In this document: piece after piece, positions 1 to 6,095 of the stretch | Layout: every line of letters begins with the position of its first letter | How positions within the stretch are numbered: position 1 is the stretch's first letter | DNA from: Candidatus Woesearchaeota archaeon | GTDB lineage: Archaea > Nanobdellota > Nanobdellia > Woesearchaeales > UBA11716 | Direction of reading: 5' to 3' | DNA length: 11,189 nt | Assembly (NCBI GenBank): GCA_013329175.1 | Contig: DUKR01000014.1 | Span: 1,401-12,589 of the forward strand | Program-made: the position numbers and the translations under genes | Notes under the pieces: model-generated | The model's database searches: none | Seen by the model: the letters and a program-made list of their open reading frames with translations, nothing else | Told to the model about the DNA's origin: nothing

Positions 1-160
1 AGTGCACTATGCTCTGCAATACACCAGATGAAGTTACGCATTAGCTGTGGAAGCAAAAAGGCTATAGCTATTGATTTCTATCTTATGATTTTGAGGGGAA
101 TGCCAACTCACCATGAGCCTGCCTAATCTCTCTAAGCTTCAACTCATGGCTATCCAGCGA
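1..160 (-). repeat. Diverged dispersed repeat, left copy (partial at window edge)
   Basis: Read on the minus strand from about 158 down to 1, this stretch aligns with the plus strand at about 10985-11150. Shared blocks include GGATAGCCAT, ATCAATAGC, a CTTCCACAGC/AATGCGTAACTTC block (about 58-35), and more weakly a TCTGG...ATT...TGCAC tail. Homology is patchy with indels. No convincing gene lies in 1-261: the one long plus-strand reading from 113 runs into the Lrp gene antisense, lacks a promoter and looks like a shadow. If the element ever coded for protein on the plus strand here, it now contains in-frame stops. Its nature is unknown. Confidence 0.6.
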
Positions 161-261
161 GCCTGCCTCACTTTTCCCTGCTTATGCTTACAGGTGGGTG
201 AGGTAGTACGATTTCACCCGCCTAATCCATGCGATAGTTGGGCAAGATGTTCCCCTGTTTC

Positions 262-1245
262 TCATTGGCCATTCTTCTCCTCCCCTAGGACACCATCGGG
301 AACCGACTGCTTCCAGATGAAATCAACAATCCTAATGGTGTCGGTATCATCAAGGATGGCATCAAACTGCTCTCTTAGCTGCAAAACAAGCTTCCTGAAT
401 TCCAGGCGGGACCATGTCTCGACAGACAACACCGCATCCCACTGGCCAAAGGTCTTGATGAAACTGACAATGTTCGGGTGCGACTTGCAGGCATAGGTGA
501 ACTGCTCCTCCTGCTCGTAGGTGATGTTCCTGAACCTGGCAAGCAGCAGATTTGTCGAGATTCCTGCTTTCCTTGGATGCAACGCAAGGCGATAACCCTT
601 GACAACGCCCTGTTCCTCAAGCTTCTTTAAGCGCACGACGCAGGTCTTGGCAGAAATTCCTGCGGCTTTACTCAATTCTATGGTCTTCCTGTTGCCTTCA
701 GCCAATGCCGTGATGATGGCCTTGTCTGCTGCTTCAAGCGCAAGCTGAGGCCTGTCACCGCCGACAACCACGTCAAGGGGGCGCTGCTTCTTCACAAGAT
801 AGTCGCGCAGAAACTGGTGCTCGACAACTACCGTCAGAATCATGCGCACCCGAAGCTTTGGAAACTCAGAGAGCATGCGCTTGAACTGCTTATTGAATGA
901 GGAGGGATTGCTTGCTGCAAAGCGCACGGCAAGGTCATAGGAGCCGTCGCAGATCATAAGGGAAAGGACTGATTGCTCTTTTTTTACGCTTGCGATAAGC
1001 TCATTGAACGCGTCCTCGCTCTGGTAGGAGACCCTGAAGAAGGCGATGAAGGAATACAGGCCAAATCTGGAGTAGTCTATCAGCGGCCGAAAGCCTGAGA
1101 TGATGCCCTCAGCAGAAAAGCGCTTAATCTTGTGGTTGATGAGCTGCTCGCTCATGCGGATGTCCTTTCCGATAGCAGCATACGACCTTCGGTAGTTGGC
1201 GTCAAGCTGATACATGAGGGACAAGTCCTTCTTTTCCAGTTTCAT
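262..1245 (-). CDS. Lrp/AsnC-type transcriptional regulator with two tandem modules
   Basis: Predicted DNA-binding regulator of 327 aa, about twice the usual 150-170 aa of an Lrp/AsnC protein. It looks like two modules in tandem. The first helix-turn-helix is at about residues 7-52, followed by a RAM-like alpha/beta domain at about 60-143 with the motif CDGSYDLAVRF (99-109). The second helix-turn-helix is at about 172-220 (ELSKAAGISAKTCVVRLKKL), followed by a second RAM-like domain at about 228-312 with GQWDAVLSVE (267-276). RAM domains in this family bind small ligands, often amino acids, and drive oligomerisation; a double protein could act as an internal pseudo-dimer. The ATG at 1245 lies 27 nt from the centre of a strong TATA box, supporting this start and a leaderless mRNA. 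It is divergent from the lytic transglycosylase, 91 nt apart, and might control it. Family call is confident; ligand and targets are unknown. Confidence 0.88.
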   Translation of the reverse strand: MKLEKKDLSLMYQLDANYRRSYAAIGKDIRMSEQLINHKIKRFSAEGIISGFRPLIDYSRFGLYSFIAFFRVSYQSEDAFNELIASVKKEQSVLSLMICDGSYDLAVRFAASNPSSFNKQFKRMLSEFPKLRVRMILTVVVEHQFLRDYLVKKQRPLDVVVGGDRPQLALEAADKAIITALAEGNRKTIELSKAAGISAKTCVVRLKKLEEQGVVKGYRLALHPRKAGISTNLLLARFRNITYEQEEQFTYACKSHPNIVSFIKTFGQWDAVLSVETWSRLEFRKLVLQLREQFDAILDDTDTIRIVDFIWKQSVPDGVLGEEKNGQ

Positions 1246-1267
1246 TTGAAAAATGATACCATTCTAA

Positions 1268-1277
1268 TTATATAAAT
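1268..1277 (-). promoter_or_regulatory. Archaeal TATA box for the Lrp-type regulator gene
   Basis: On the minus strand the box reads ATTTATATAA, preceded by an A-rich stretch (AAAAAAG) that fits a BRE element. Its centre at about 1272 is 27 nt upstream of the ATG at 1245, so transcription would start at or next to the start codon. The core is also TATA-like on the plus strand, but the purine-rich BRE side favours minus-strand use. Confidence 0.75.
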
Positions 1278-1306
1278 CTTTTTTCCAAAAAATTACTCTG
1301 GCAACG

Positions 1307-1316
1307 CTTTAATTCT
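1307..1316 (+). promoter_or_regulatory. Weak TATA-like element for the lytic transglycosylase gene
   Basis: CTTTAATTCT is centred about 26 nt upstream of the ATG at 1337, the same spacing as the stronger boxes in this window. It is a poor TATA match, so the promoter may be weak, activator-dependent, or replaced by the better plus-strand match near 1268-1276. Confidence 0.35.
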
Positions 1317-1336
1317 GGCTATCCTGGATATTTGGC

Positions 1337-2095
1337 ATGACATCTCGGTATCGTAGTTTCATTGCAGCTGTGCTTGTGGCGCCTCATTTGCTTTCACTGC
1401 CAGCAGCAGGCGAGGAATCTCTTTATTCCAGAGGAGGCCATCTTCCATTAGCGATGATGATTCAGGGAGAAACGCAGCCAGGGCATACTCCTATCCCCCA
1501 CAGCGTGAGGGTCATGTTTGATTTGGAGGGCATAACAAGTGAAGCGGCAATGGGCATGGAGTGGAGCATCGAGCGGCACATAGCGCGCTACCGCACTCCC
1601 GAAGGGGAAGCAGATTTTGCTGTTCGCTATGCCAATGCCTGCAGATATGATGCAATCATCAGTCAGGTAAGCCAGGCTGAGGGGGTGCCTGAGCAGCTTA
1701 TCAGGGCCATAGGCATGGTCGAGAGCAATTTCAATCCCAATGCAATATCTTCAAAAGGCGCACGCGGCATCATGCAACTCATGCCTATTACCTATGAGGA
1801 AGTAGGGGTAGCCTATGACGGGGGAAGGAAAGTCCTAACCAATCTTACCGCAGGAGCAAGATACATGAAAGGGCTTATTGATGATACAGGAAGCGTTGGT
1901 TTTGCGCTTGCTTCTTATTTTATTGGCCCTACGAGGCTCAGGAAGATAGGGAAGCAGCATGGCTTTGCAGGTGGGGAAGGGATGAAAGGGTCGTTCTTTG
2001 AGCATGCCTTTGAAAGGGAGACCATTCCTGCTCCTGCAAGTGAATACGTCTCAAAGGTGATGGCCATGATGGTGCTGCTCAATAATCCGCGCTAG
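1337..2095 (+). CDS. Secreted SLT-family lytic transglycosylase
   Basis: Predicted peptidoglycan-cleaving enzyme of 252 aa. An N-terminal signal peptide is visible: basic start MTSRYR, hydrophobic FIAAVLVAPHLLSL, then PAAGEE, with likely cleavage near residue 24-26. The C-terminal half is a goose-lysozyme-like SLT domain: catalytic Glu129 in GMVESNFNP, the conserved GARGIMQLMP at 141-150, and LASYFIGPTRL at 191-201, which matches the family AYNAGP region. PAPASEYVSKV near 231-241 matches the usual ET..YV..V end. The family cuts the MurNAc-GlcNAc bond without water to leave anhydro-MurNAc. Residues 27-95 show no domain I recognise. Archaea lack murein, so the target is probably a bacterial wall outside the cell. 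An alternative is remodelling for secretion or cell contact. It stands alone, divergent from the Lrp-type regulator. Confidence 0.9.
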   Translation: MTSRYRSFIAAVLVAPHLLSLPAAGEESLYSRGGHLPLAMMIQGETQPGHTPIPHSVRVMFDLEGITSEAAMGMEWSIERHIARYRTPEGEADFAVRYANACRYDAIISQVSQAEGVPEQLIRAIGMVESNFNPNAISSKGARGIMQLMPITYEEVGVAYDGGRKVLTNLTAGARYMKGLIDDTGSVGFALASYFIGPTRLRKIGKQHGFAGGEGMKGSFFEHAFERETIPAPASEYVSKVMAMMVLLNNPR

Positions 2096-2613
2096 CATCC
2101 TGTGCGGCAGTATGGGGAGGGGTAAAAGGGCATGAAGGCTTTCTCTCAACTGGCCAAGGCGAGTTCTGCCGTACTACTTCAGTTTGTTGAAGCCTGCAAT
2201 TCTGTTGCCTACGAGAGCACAGCTCGAGAGTGAGCTATTGAACGCAAGCATCTGCGCTAGTCTCGCTGCCTGCCTCTTTGTAGCGTGTGATGGGCATCGC
2301 TCCCGAAAAAATGGCATTCCCCCCAAATCATTGCCTACGGCTTCTTTCTTATCCGAGCACTTTGTCTTTATTTCCTCCTTTATTTTTGCTGCAGATGGTG
2401 ATGTTGTAAATTCCGTCGTGCGCTGTGCGTGTGCTCATCCTTCAAATCCGCCTGCGCAGCGCGCAACCCTGTGGCGAAGGCTGCTTGCTGTGCTACCCTG
2501 CTGTGCTGCCCTGCTTCTTCTCTTTCCTTAAGCTTCCCGCTGCTTGCGCTGCTTGAAACAAGAGTGCTGAAACATCGCTTTCTGGAGCGTGAAGTGCTAC
2601 ATTCCGCCCAAAC
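2096..2613. other. Gene-poor intergenic region with repeat copy A
   Basis: About 500 nt without a convincing gene. Open frames exist on both strands (for example 2184-2531 on plus and 2380-2679 on minus), but they overlap each other, are low in complexity and resemble nothing I know. A 33-codon plus-strand frame at 2132-2233 follows a GGGAGGGG stretch and cannot be excluded. Pyrimidine-rich tracts lie near 2350-2390 and 2500-2530. I see no tRNA or obvious structured RNA. The clearest structure is the repeat at about 2270-2478. Confidence 0.55.
2270..2478 (-). repeat. Dispersed repeat copy A (about 200 bp), inverted relative to copy B
   Basis: Read on the minus strand from 2478 to 2270, this aligns along its length with the plus strand at about 5393-5582. 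Shared blocks occur in the same order: GCCAC..GGTTG.GCGCTGC, then GCACGACGGAATTT, GAGGAA.AAAG.CAAAGTG, AATGCC.TTTTTT, GATGCCC and AAAGAGGCAG. There are many substitutions and small indels, including an extra stretch near the AATGCC block. No reading frame stays open in both copies, so this is either non-coding or a decayed element. No terminal repeats or transposase are visible. Confidence 0.65.
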
Positions 2614-2622
2614 TTTTATATA
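2614..2622 (+). promoter_or_regulatory. TATA box of the trxB-fabI-map operon
   Basis: TTTTATATA is centred near 2619, so a transcript would begin at about 2643-2647 with a leader of about 15 nt. The same TTTTATATAGC string recurs at 5624 ahead of the zinc-ribbon operon. Both of these promoters are followed by a Shine-Dalgarno site, unlike the leaderless genes. Confidence 0.75.
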
Positions 2623-2642
2623 GCTGCCATCTACCGCCGATA

Positions 2643-2650
2643 GGAGGTGG
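2643..2650 (+). promoter_or_regulatory. Shine-Dalgarno site fixing the trxB start
   Basis: GGAGGTGG lies 9 nt before the ATG at 2660 and is a near-perfect match to the 16S 3' end. It supports the 2660 start and lies at the very 5' end of the predicted transcript. Confidence 0.7.
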
Positions 2651-2659
2651 TTCACGCAC

Positions 2660-3604
2660 ATGGAAAACATTGTCATCATAGGGACAGGCTCAGCAGGACT
2701 TACCGCAGCAATCTATACCGCGCGGGCTAACCTCTCTCCGTTAGTCCTCACAGGCAACGAGGATGGCGGCCAGCTCATGCTGACGTCAGACGTGGAGAAT
2801 TTCCCTGGCTTTCCTGAAGGAATACAGGGGCCGCTTCTCATGGAGAGCATGAAGCAGCAGGCAAAGCGCTTCGGTGCACGGTTTGTTACCTCGCTTGCCA
2901 AATCATTTGCAGTTAATCCTGACGGAACCATAACCGTCACAACCTCCGATGCCAAGCCTATCCAGGCAATCTCAGCCATCATCGCAACAGGAGCAAGCGC
3001 ACGATGGCTGAATATCGAAAGCGAGAAGCAGTACAAGTCTAGGGGCATCCATACCTGCGCAACGTGCGACGGGGCATTCTACAAGGGCAAGGACATCATG
3101 GTCGTCGGCGGCGGAGACTCAGCCTGTGAAGAAGCAACGTTTCTCACAAGGTTCGCTACCAAAGTATATATTGTCCACAGGAGAGATGCCCTTCGCGCAA
3201 GCAAGGTCATGGCAGAGCGAACCCTTCGGCACCAGAAGATTGAGCCGATATGGGATTCAGCAATAGTCAGCTTTGCCGGAGATGGCAAGAGGCTTACCGG
3301 GGTCGTCCTCAAGAACCTCAAGACCATGAAGACAAAATTGATGAAGATTGACGGAGTATTCATAGCCATAGGGCATGTTCCTAACACAGGCATCTTCAAG
3401 GGACTAATTGAGCTTGATGAGCATGGCTTCATCGTGCCTAAGGGATCATGCGTAGGAACAAACGTGCCAGGTGTCTTTGCAGCAGGCGACGTTGCAGACA
3501 AAAAATACAAGCAGGCAATCACCGCAGCAGGGACAGGGTGCATGGCTGCGCTTGAGGCTGAGAAGTATGTTGAAGGATGGAAAGAAAAGGGGGATTTTCA
3601 ATGA
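2660..3604 (+). CDS. trxB: Thioredoxin-disulfide reductase, NADPH-type
   Basis: Low-molecular-weight FAD-dependent thioredoxin reductase, 314 aa, close to the usual 310-320. It transfers electrons from NADPH via FAD and a redox-active cysteine pair to thioredoxin or a similar dithiol partner in the cytoplasm. Visible motifs in order: FAD-binding GTGSAGLTAAIYTARAN near 8-24; redox centre CATC at 133-136, followed by DG; NAD(P)-binding VGGGDSACEEA at 149-159; HRRDALRAS at 173-181, whose basic residues match the NADPH 2'-phosphate contacts in E. coli TrxB; and the C-terminal FAD motif GVFAAGDV at 271-278. All key residues are present. First gene of a probable three-gene operon; its TGA overlaps the fabI ATG (ATGA). 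No thioredoxin gene is in the window. Confidence 0.96.
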   Translation: MENIVIIGTGSAGLTAAIYTARANLSPLVLTGNEDGGQLMLTSDVENFPGFPEGIQGPLLMESMKQQAKRFGARFVTSLAKSFAVNPDGTITVTTSDAKPIQAISAIIATGASARWLNIESEKQYKSRGIHTCATCDGAFYKGKDIMVVGGGDSACEEATFLTRFATKVYIVHRRDALRASKVMAERTLRHQKIEPIWDSAIVSFAGDGKRLTGVVLKNLKTMKTKLMKIDGVFIAIGHVPNTGIFKGLIELDEHGFIVPKGSCVGTNVPGVFAAGDVADKKYKQAITAAGTGCMAALEAEKYVEGWKEKGDFQ

Positions 3605-4374
3605 AAAAGGCTCTTGACCTTACCGGAAAGAAGGCAGTTATCTTCGGCGTTGCGACCGATAAAAGCATAGCGTGGAGCATCGCAAAAACCCTTAATGACA
3701 ACGGGGCAGAAATAGCGTTAGGCTACCAGGAGCGCGTCAAGCAGTACGTTGAGGAGCTCGCTAAAGAGCTCCATGATCCGTTCCTGATGGAATGTGACAT
3801 GATGGATGACTTCAAGATTGAGCGCTTCTTTGAGGCAATTGAAGAGAAGTTCGGAACATTCGACATCCTCGTCCATGCCGTTGCGTTTGCCAAGAAAGAC
3901 TTTTTGCAGGGCAGGTTCTATGAGGTTGACAGGAAAGGCTACAATACCGCCCAGGAGGTTTCTGCATTTTCTCTGCCTAACATAGTCAAAGCAAGCCAAA
4001 AACTCATGAACGATGGAGCATCCATCTTTGCGATGACCTATCTTGGCTCAGTCATGGCTATCAGGAATTATAACGTCATGGGAGCGTGCAAGGCTGCCCT
4101 TGAGTCATCCATCAGGTATCTGGCTATGGACCTTGGCGAAAGAGGCATCAGGGTTAATGGCATCTCCGCAGGACCTATCTCGACGCTGGCTGCATCAGGC
4201 ATTGCAGGGTTTGACTCCATGCTTGAGCTTGCCAGGGAGAAGGCATTGCTGAAGCGAAACATATCAGCAGAGGACGTCGCAAACCTTGCGCTGTTTCTGG
4301 CAAGCGACCTCTCAAAGAACATCACAGGGCAGATAGTGTATGTTGATGCAGGGTACAACGTGAACGGGATGTAA
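3601..4374 (+). CDS. fabI: Enoyl-ACP reductase, FabI type (NADH-dependent)
   Basis: Short-chain dehydrogenase-fold protein of 257 aa (E. coli FabI has 262). FabI reduces trans-2-enoyl-ACP, the last step of each bacterial fatty-acid elongation cycle. The nucleotide-binding segment GVATDKSIAWSIAK (16-29) matches the FabI form of the Rossmann loop. Active-site Tyr147, Tyr157 and Lys164 sit in YLGSVMAIRNYNVMGACKA, giving the FabI Y-x6-K spacing rather than the Y-x3-K of ordinary SDRs. ISAGPISTLAASGI (188-201) is almost the E. coli sequence. The start at 3601 overlaps the trxB stop as ATGA and follows a GGGGGA stretch; an upstream ATG at 3577 would lie inside trxB and lengthen the protein beyond the family. 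FabI is unexpected in an archaeon with isoprenoid lipids; it may serve fatty-acid synthesis or another enoyl-thioester reduction. Confidence 0.95.
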   Translation: MKKALDLTGKKAVIFGVATDKSIAWSIAKTLNDNGAEIALGYQERVKQYVEELAKELHDPFLMECDMMDDFKIERFFEAIEEKFGTFDILVHAVAFAKKDFLQGRFYEVDRKGYNTAQEVSAFSLPNIVKASQKLMNDGASIFAMTYLGSVMAIRNYNVMGACKAALESSIRYLAMDLGERGIRVNGISAGPISTLAASGIAGFDSMLELAREKALLKRNISAEDVANLALFLASDLSKNITGQIVYVDAGYNVNGM

Positions 4375-4403
4375 GCCCTGCTCTTTTTTCCCTGAGGTCA
4401 GGC

Positions 4404-5297
4404 ATGAGCCCAGAAATGAATTCGGATTTCGCAAAAGCAGGGCAGATAGCAGGCATTGCGCTGCAGTATGGGAAGACACTTATCAGGAGAGATGCTGTGA
4501 TAGCTGAGGTGCTTGACAAGATTGAGGCAAGTATCAGGGAACTGGGGGGTGAGATAGCATTTCCAGCTCAGGTTGCGCTTAATGAAACTGCTGCACATTT
4601 CTGCCCTGAGGATTATGATGCTACGTTTGGTGACGACCTTGTGTCGCTTGACATCGGTGCGCACGTCAATGGGTACGTGGGTGATACTGCGCTGACGGTT
4701 GACCTTTCAGGACGGTATGGTGACCTCATGAAGGCATCAAGAAACGCCCTTGCTGCTGCAGTGAAAGCTGTAGGTCTTGGCGCAAAGATAGGTGACATTG
4801 GTGCAGCCATAGAGTCAGAGATTGAAGGATTTGGCTATAAGCCCGTGCAGAATCTGTCAGGGCATGGACTGGGGAAGTACCAGATCCATACCTCACCATC
4901 TATCCCAAATGTTGATAATGGCGATAGGGCTGAACTTACCGAAGGAATGACCATAGCAGTTGAGCCTTTCGCCACAGACGGCATCGGCATGGTTGGTGAA
5001 AAAGGTGACCCCTCTATTTTCATGCTCACTGGCAACAAGCCGGTAAGGGTAGGGTTTGTCAGGGACATCAGGAAGGAGGTTGATAGCCTGCATGGCCTGC
5101 CGTTCACAACCAGATGGCTCACCAGAAGGTTTGGAGAAGCCAAGGTCCAGTATGCTTTCAACCAGTTCAGGCAATTGGGCATCCTGCACGACTTTCCGCC
5201 TTTAGTTGAAAAGCAGGGTGGCATGGTCTCGCAGGCTGAACACTCATTCTACATCGGCGAGAAAACACTCATCACGACAAAGGTGGATAAGGGGTAG
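4404..5297 (+). CDS. map: Methionine aminopeptidase, type II (archaeal)
   Basis: Removes the initiator methionine from new proteins. At 297 aa it matches archaeal type II enzymes, with the helical insertion near 230-268 (LPFTTRWLTRRFG...) that separates them from bacterial type I. Di-metal ligands are all in place: Asp83 (LDIGAHVNG), Asp94 (GDTALTV), His154 (LSGH), Glu187 (VEPFAT) and Glu279 (QAEHSF). His65 in NETAAHF corresponds to the substrate-contacting histidine. GAGGT at about 4391-4396 supports the ATG at 4404; a second ATG at 4416 is possible. Only 29 nt separate it from fabI and no TATA box is seen there, so it is probably cotranscribed, although a short T-run at 4382-4387 could attenuate. 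This gene is one of the best indicators that the host is archaeal. Confidence 0.96.
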   Translation: MSPEMNSDFAKAGQIAGIALQYGKTLIRRDAVIAEVLDKIEASIRELGGEIAFPAQVALNETAAHFCPEDYDATFGDDLVSLDIGAHVNGYVGDTALTVDLSGRYGDLMKASRNALAAAVKAVGLGAKIGDIGAAIESEIEGFGYKPVQNLSGHGLGKYQIHTSPSIPNVDNGDRAELTEGMTIAVEPFATDGIGMVGEKGDPSIFMLTGNKPVRVGFVRDIRKEVDSLHGLPFTTRWLTRRFGEAKVQYAFNQFRQLGILHDFPPLVEKQGGMVSQAEHSFYIGEKTLITTKVDKG

Positions 5298-5304
5298 CAG
5301 AAAA

Positions 5305-5360
5305 ACAGGCGTAACTCCCTTCTTTTTGTTTCATGTCATCCTCTCATTGCACATTCCGAG
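5305..5360 (+). repeat. Short segment shared with the right-end repeat
   Basis: GCGTAACTCCCTTCTTTT followed about 14 nt later by CTCTCATTGCACATTCCGAG closely matches 11106-11157 (GCGTAACTTCCTTCTTTT ... CTCTCATTGCACGTTCCGAC) on the same strand. In both places an A-rich run and an ATG follow. The upstream half of the right-end element is missing here; map coding sequence takes its place. Confidence 0.65.
5312..5331 (+). terminator. Pyrimidine/T-rich terminator candidate after map
   Basis: CTCCCTTCTTTTTGTTTC begins about 15 nt past the map stop. Archaeal termination commonly uses such T-rich tracts without a hairpin. The tract is part of the segment shared with the right end of the window. Confidence 0.45.
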
Positions 5361-5392
5361 GTTAAACAAAAAATGCTCCGCCTGCGTAAGGT

Positions 5393-5582
5393 CATTGCCA
5401 CGAGGTTGAGCGCTGCTACCTGCGTGTATGGAAGATGGGCGACTTTGCAGTGCACGACGGAATTTTCAAGAGCAATTTCACGGCAGGCGAGAAGAGGAAC
5501 AAAGCCAAAGTGTCAGGAAGCAAAATAAGCCATCAGTAATGCCTTTTTTTGGAATGATGCCCGTCAAAGCTGCAAAGAGGCA
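5393..5582 (+). repeat. Dispersed repeat copy B, homologous to copy A
   Basis: Aligns with the minus strand of 2478-2270 through an ordered series of blocks, the longest being GCACGACGGAATTT (5451-5464). Later matches are AATGCC plus a T run, GATGCCC and AAAGAGGCAG. The two copies are about 3 kb apart in opposite orientation and flank the trxB-fabI-map operon. Copy B is immediately preceded by the segment shared with the right-end element; copy A lacks that segment. Confidence 0.65.
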
Positions 5583-5623
5583 GAACAGATTCAGGATGGC
5601 AAAGTGTTATGCGAAACCACATG

Positions 5624-5632
5624 TTTTATATA
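5624..5632 (+). promoter_or_regulatory. TATA box of the zinc-ribbon / cold-shock operon
   Basis: TTTTATATA followed by GC, as at 2614. The predicted start of transcription is about 5655, leaving a leader of about 130 nt before the first start codon at 5784. No ATG lies at the predicted transcript start, so the first gene is not leaderless. Confidence 0.65.
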
Positions 5633-5655
5633 GCAGCGCTCCTTTCATAACCTAT

Positions 5656-5783
5656 TCAGCACCCGTTGCTTCTTGTTCGTCATTTGCGAAAGATGCAGTG
5701 CAGTTCTGAGTTGATATGCATGCGGTGTCCTTCTCACTAGGGCAGAGCGATTGGCTCCTGCGTGTGTTTCAGAGGAGGATATC
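5656..5783 (+). promoter_or_regulatory. Long predicted 5' leader of the zinc-ribbon / cold-shock operon
   Basis: About 128 nt between the predicted transcript start and the first gene, ending in the strong Shine-Dalgarno GAGGAGG (5772-5778). It is far longer than the other leaders in the window (0-15 nt). No known riboswitch class is recognised. Long leaders that fold differently with temperature are known for bacterial cold-shock genes; extension to this case is speculation. Confidence 0.35.
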
Positions 5784-5948
5784 ATGGAATGCAAGGATTG
5801 TGGAAGTTCAACAATACGGACAAGGAAATCATATACACATGGCAAAAAGTCAAAGCCAATCATCATTAGGAGCTGCAAGGTATGCGGCTCATCACGGATA
5901 GAAGAAAGCTTATGGAACAATTCCATGAGAAGGAGGAGCCGACGGTGA
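5784..5948 (+). CDS. Small zinc-ribbon protein, 54 aa
   Basis: Short basic protein with two cysteine knuckles, C3-x2-C6 (MECKDCGSS) and C31-x2-C34 (RSCKVCGSS), 24 residues apart, forming a probable structural zinc site. The region between is rich in Lys/Arg/Ser and the tail ends MRRRSRR, which suggests nucleic-acid or ribosome binding. No specific family is recognised. The ATG at 5784 follows GAGGAGG with 5 nt spacing; an upstream TTG at 5751 is in frame but has no such site. It heads a tight operon, ending 3 nt before the next small gene. Function is unknown; RNA binding is inferred from charge and from the downstream cold-shock gene. Confidence 0.72.
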   Translation: MECKDCGSSTIRTRKSYTHGKKSKPIIIRSCKVCGSSRIEESLWNNSMRRRSRR

Positions 5949-5951
5949 ACC

Positions 5952-6086
5952 ATGGTTGAGTACAAGATTGTCAAGCAATGCGGTCTCTGTAGGAAGAGGA
6001 TGGTATTGCAGAAAAGCGAGGCAAAGAAGCATTACTGCGATAGTTGCAGGAATCGTATCCAGCAGGCGCAGAAGGAAGAGGAGTAG
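5952..6086 (+). CDS. Small zinc-ribbon protein, 44 aa
   Basis: Very small protein with C10-x2-C13 (CGLC) and C29-x2-C32 (CDSC), 15 residues apart, the geometry of a minimal zinc ribbon. The C-terminal stretch after residue 33 is charged and helical (RNRIQQAQKEEE). Basic residues around 14-26 could contact RNA. It starts 3 nt after the upstream stop; GGAGGAG at 5932-5938 lies 13 nt before the ATG, a long spacing, so translation may be partly coupled to the upstream gene. Its TAG overlaps the Shine-Dalgarno (TAGGAG) of the cold-shock gene, which supports a single transcript. Two consecutive zinc-ribbon genes of different spacing argue against simple duplication. No family name can be assigned. 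Confidence 0.7.
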   Translation: MVEYKIVKQCGLCRKRMVLQKSEAKKHYCDSCRNRIQQAQKEEE

Positions 6087-6095
6087 GAGTTTACC

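Larger units (their letters stand above)
5298..5623. other. Gene-poor intergenic region between map and the zinc-ribbon operon
   Basis: About 325 nt without a convincing gene. It holds the terminator candidate, the segment shared with the right end, and repeat copy B. Frames such as 5428-5709 run through the downstream promoter and look spurious. One frame is open from 5390 to about 5539 and reads protein-like around VHDGIFKSNF, but it has no good start or ribosome-binding site. Confidence 0.55.

Noticed and set aside
113..496. 127-codon plus-strand open frame
   Set aside because: Its second half lies antisense to the well-supported Lrp-type gene, it has no TATA box or Shine-Dalgarno, and its composition (Ser/Cys/Pro-rich) is that of a shadow frame.
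2132..2233. 33-codon frame after a GGGAGGGG stretch
   Set aside because: The purine stretch could be a ribosome-binding site, but the peptide is unremarkable and no promoter is visible; too weak to list as a gene.
2448..2460. TTCAAATCC, resembling a tRNA T-loop
   Set aside because: The flanking bases do not pair into a T-stem and no acceptor, D or anticodon arm can be placed around it.
2184..2531. 115-codon plus-strand frame, and the 99-codon minus-strand frame 2380-2679
   Set aside because: They overlap each other and repeat A, show low-complexity Ala/Leu/Cys or Gln/His runs, and the minus one runs through the trxB promoter and start. No promoter or family match.
3577..3600. Upstream ATG for fabI
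   Set aside because: It would overlap trxB by 28 nt and add eight residues outside the family; the ATGA overlap at 3601 with a G-rich ribosome-binding site is the better start.
5428..5709. 93-codon plus-strand frame across repeat B and the next promoter
   Set aside because: It reads through the TATA box at 5624 into the operon leader, has no ribosome-binding site, and is not kept open in repeat A.
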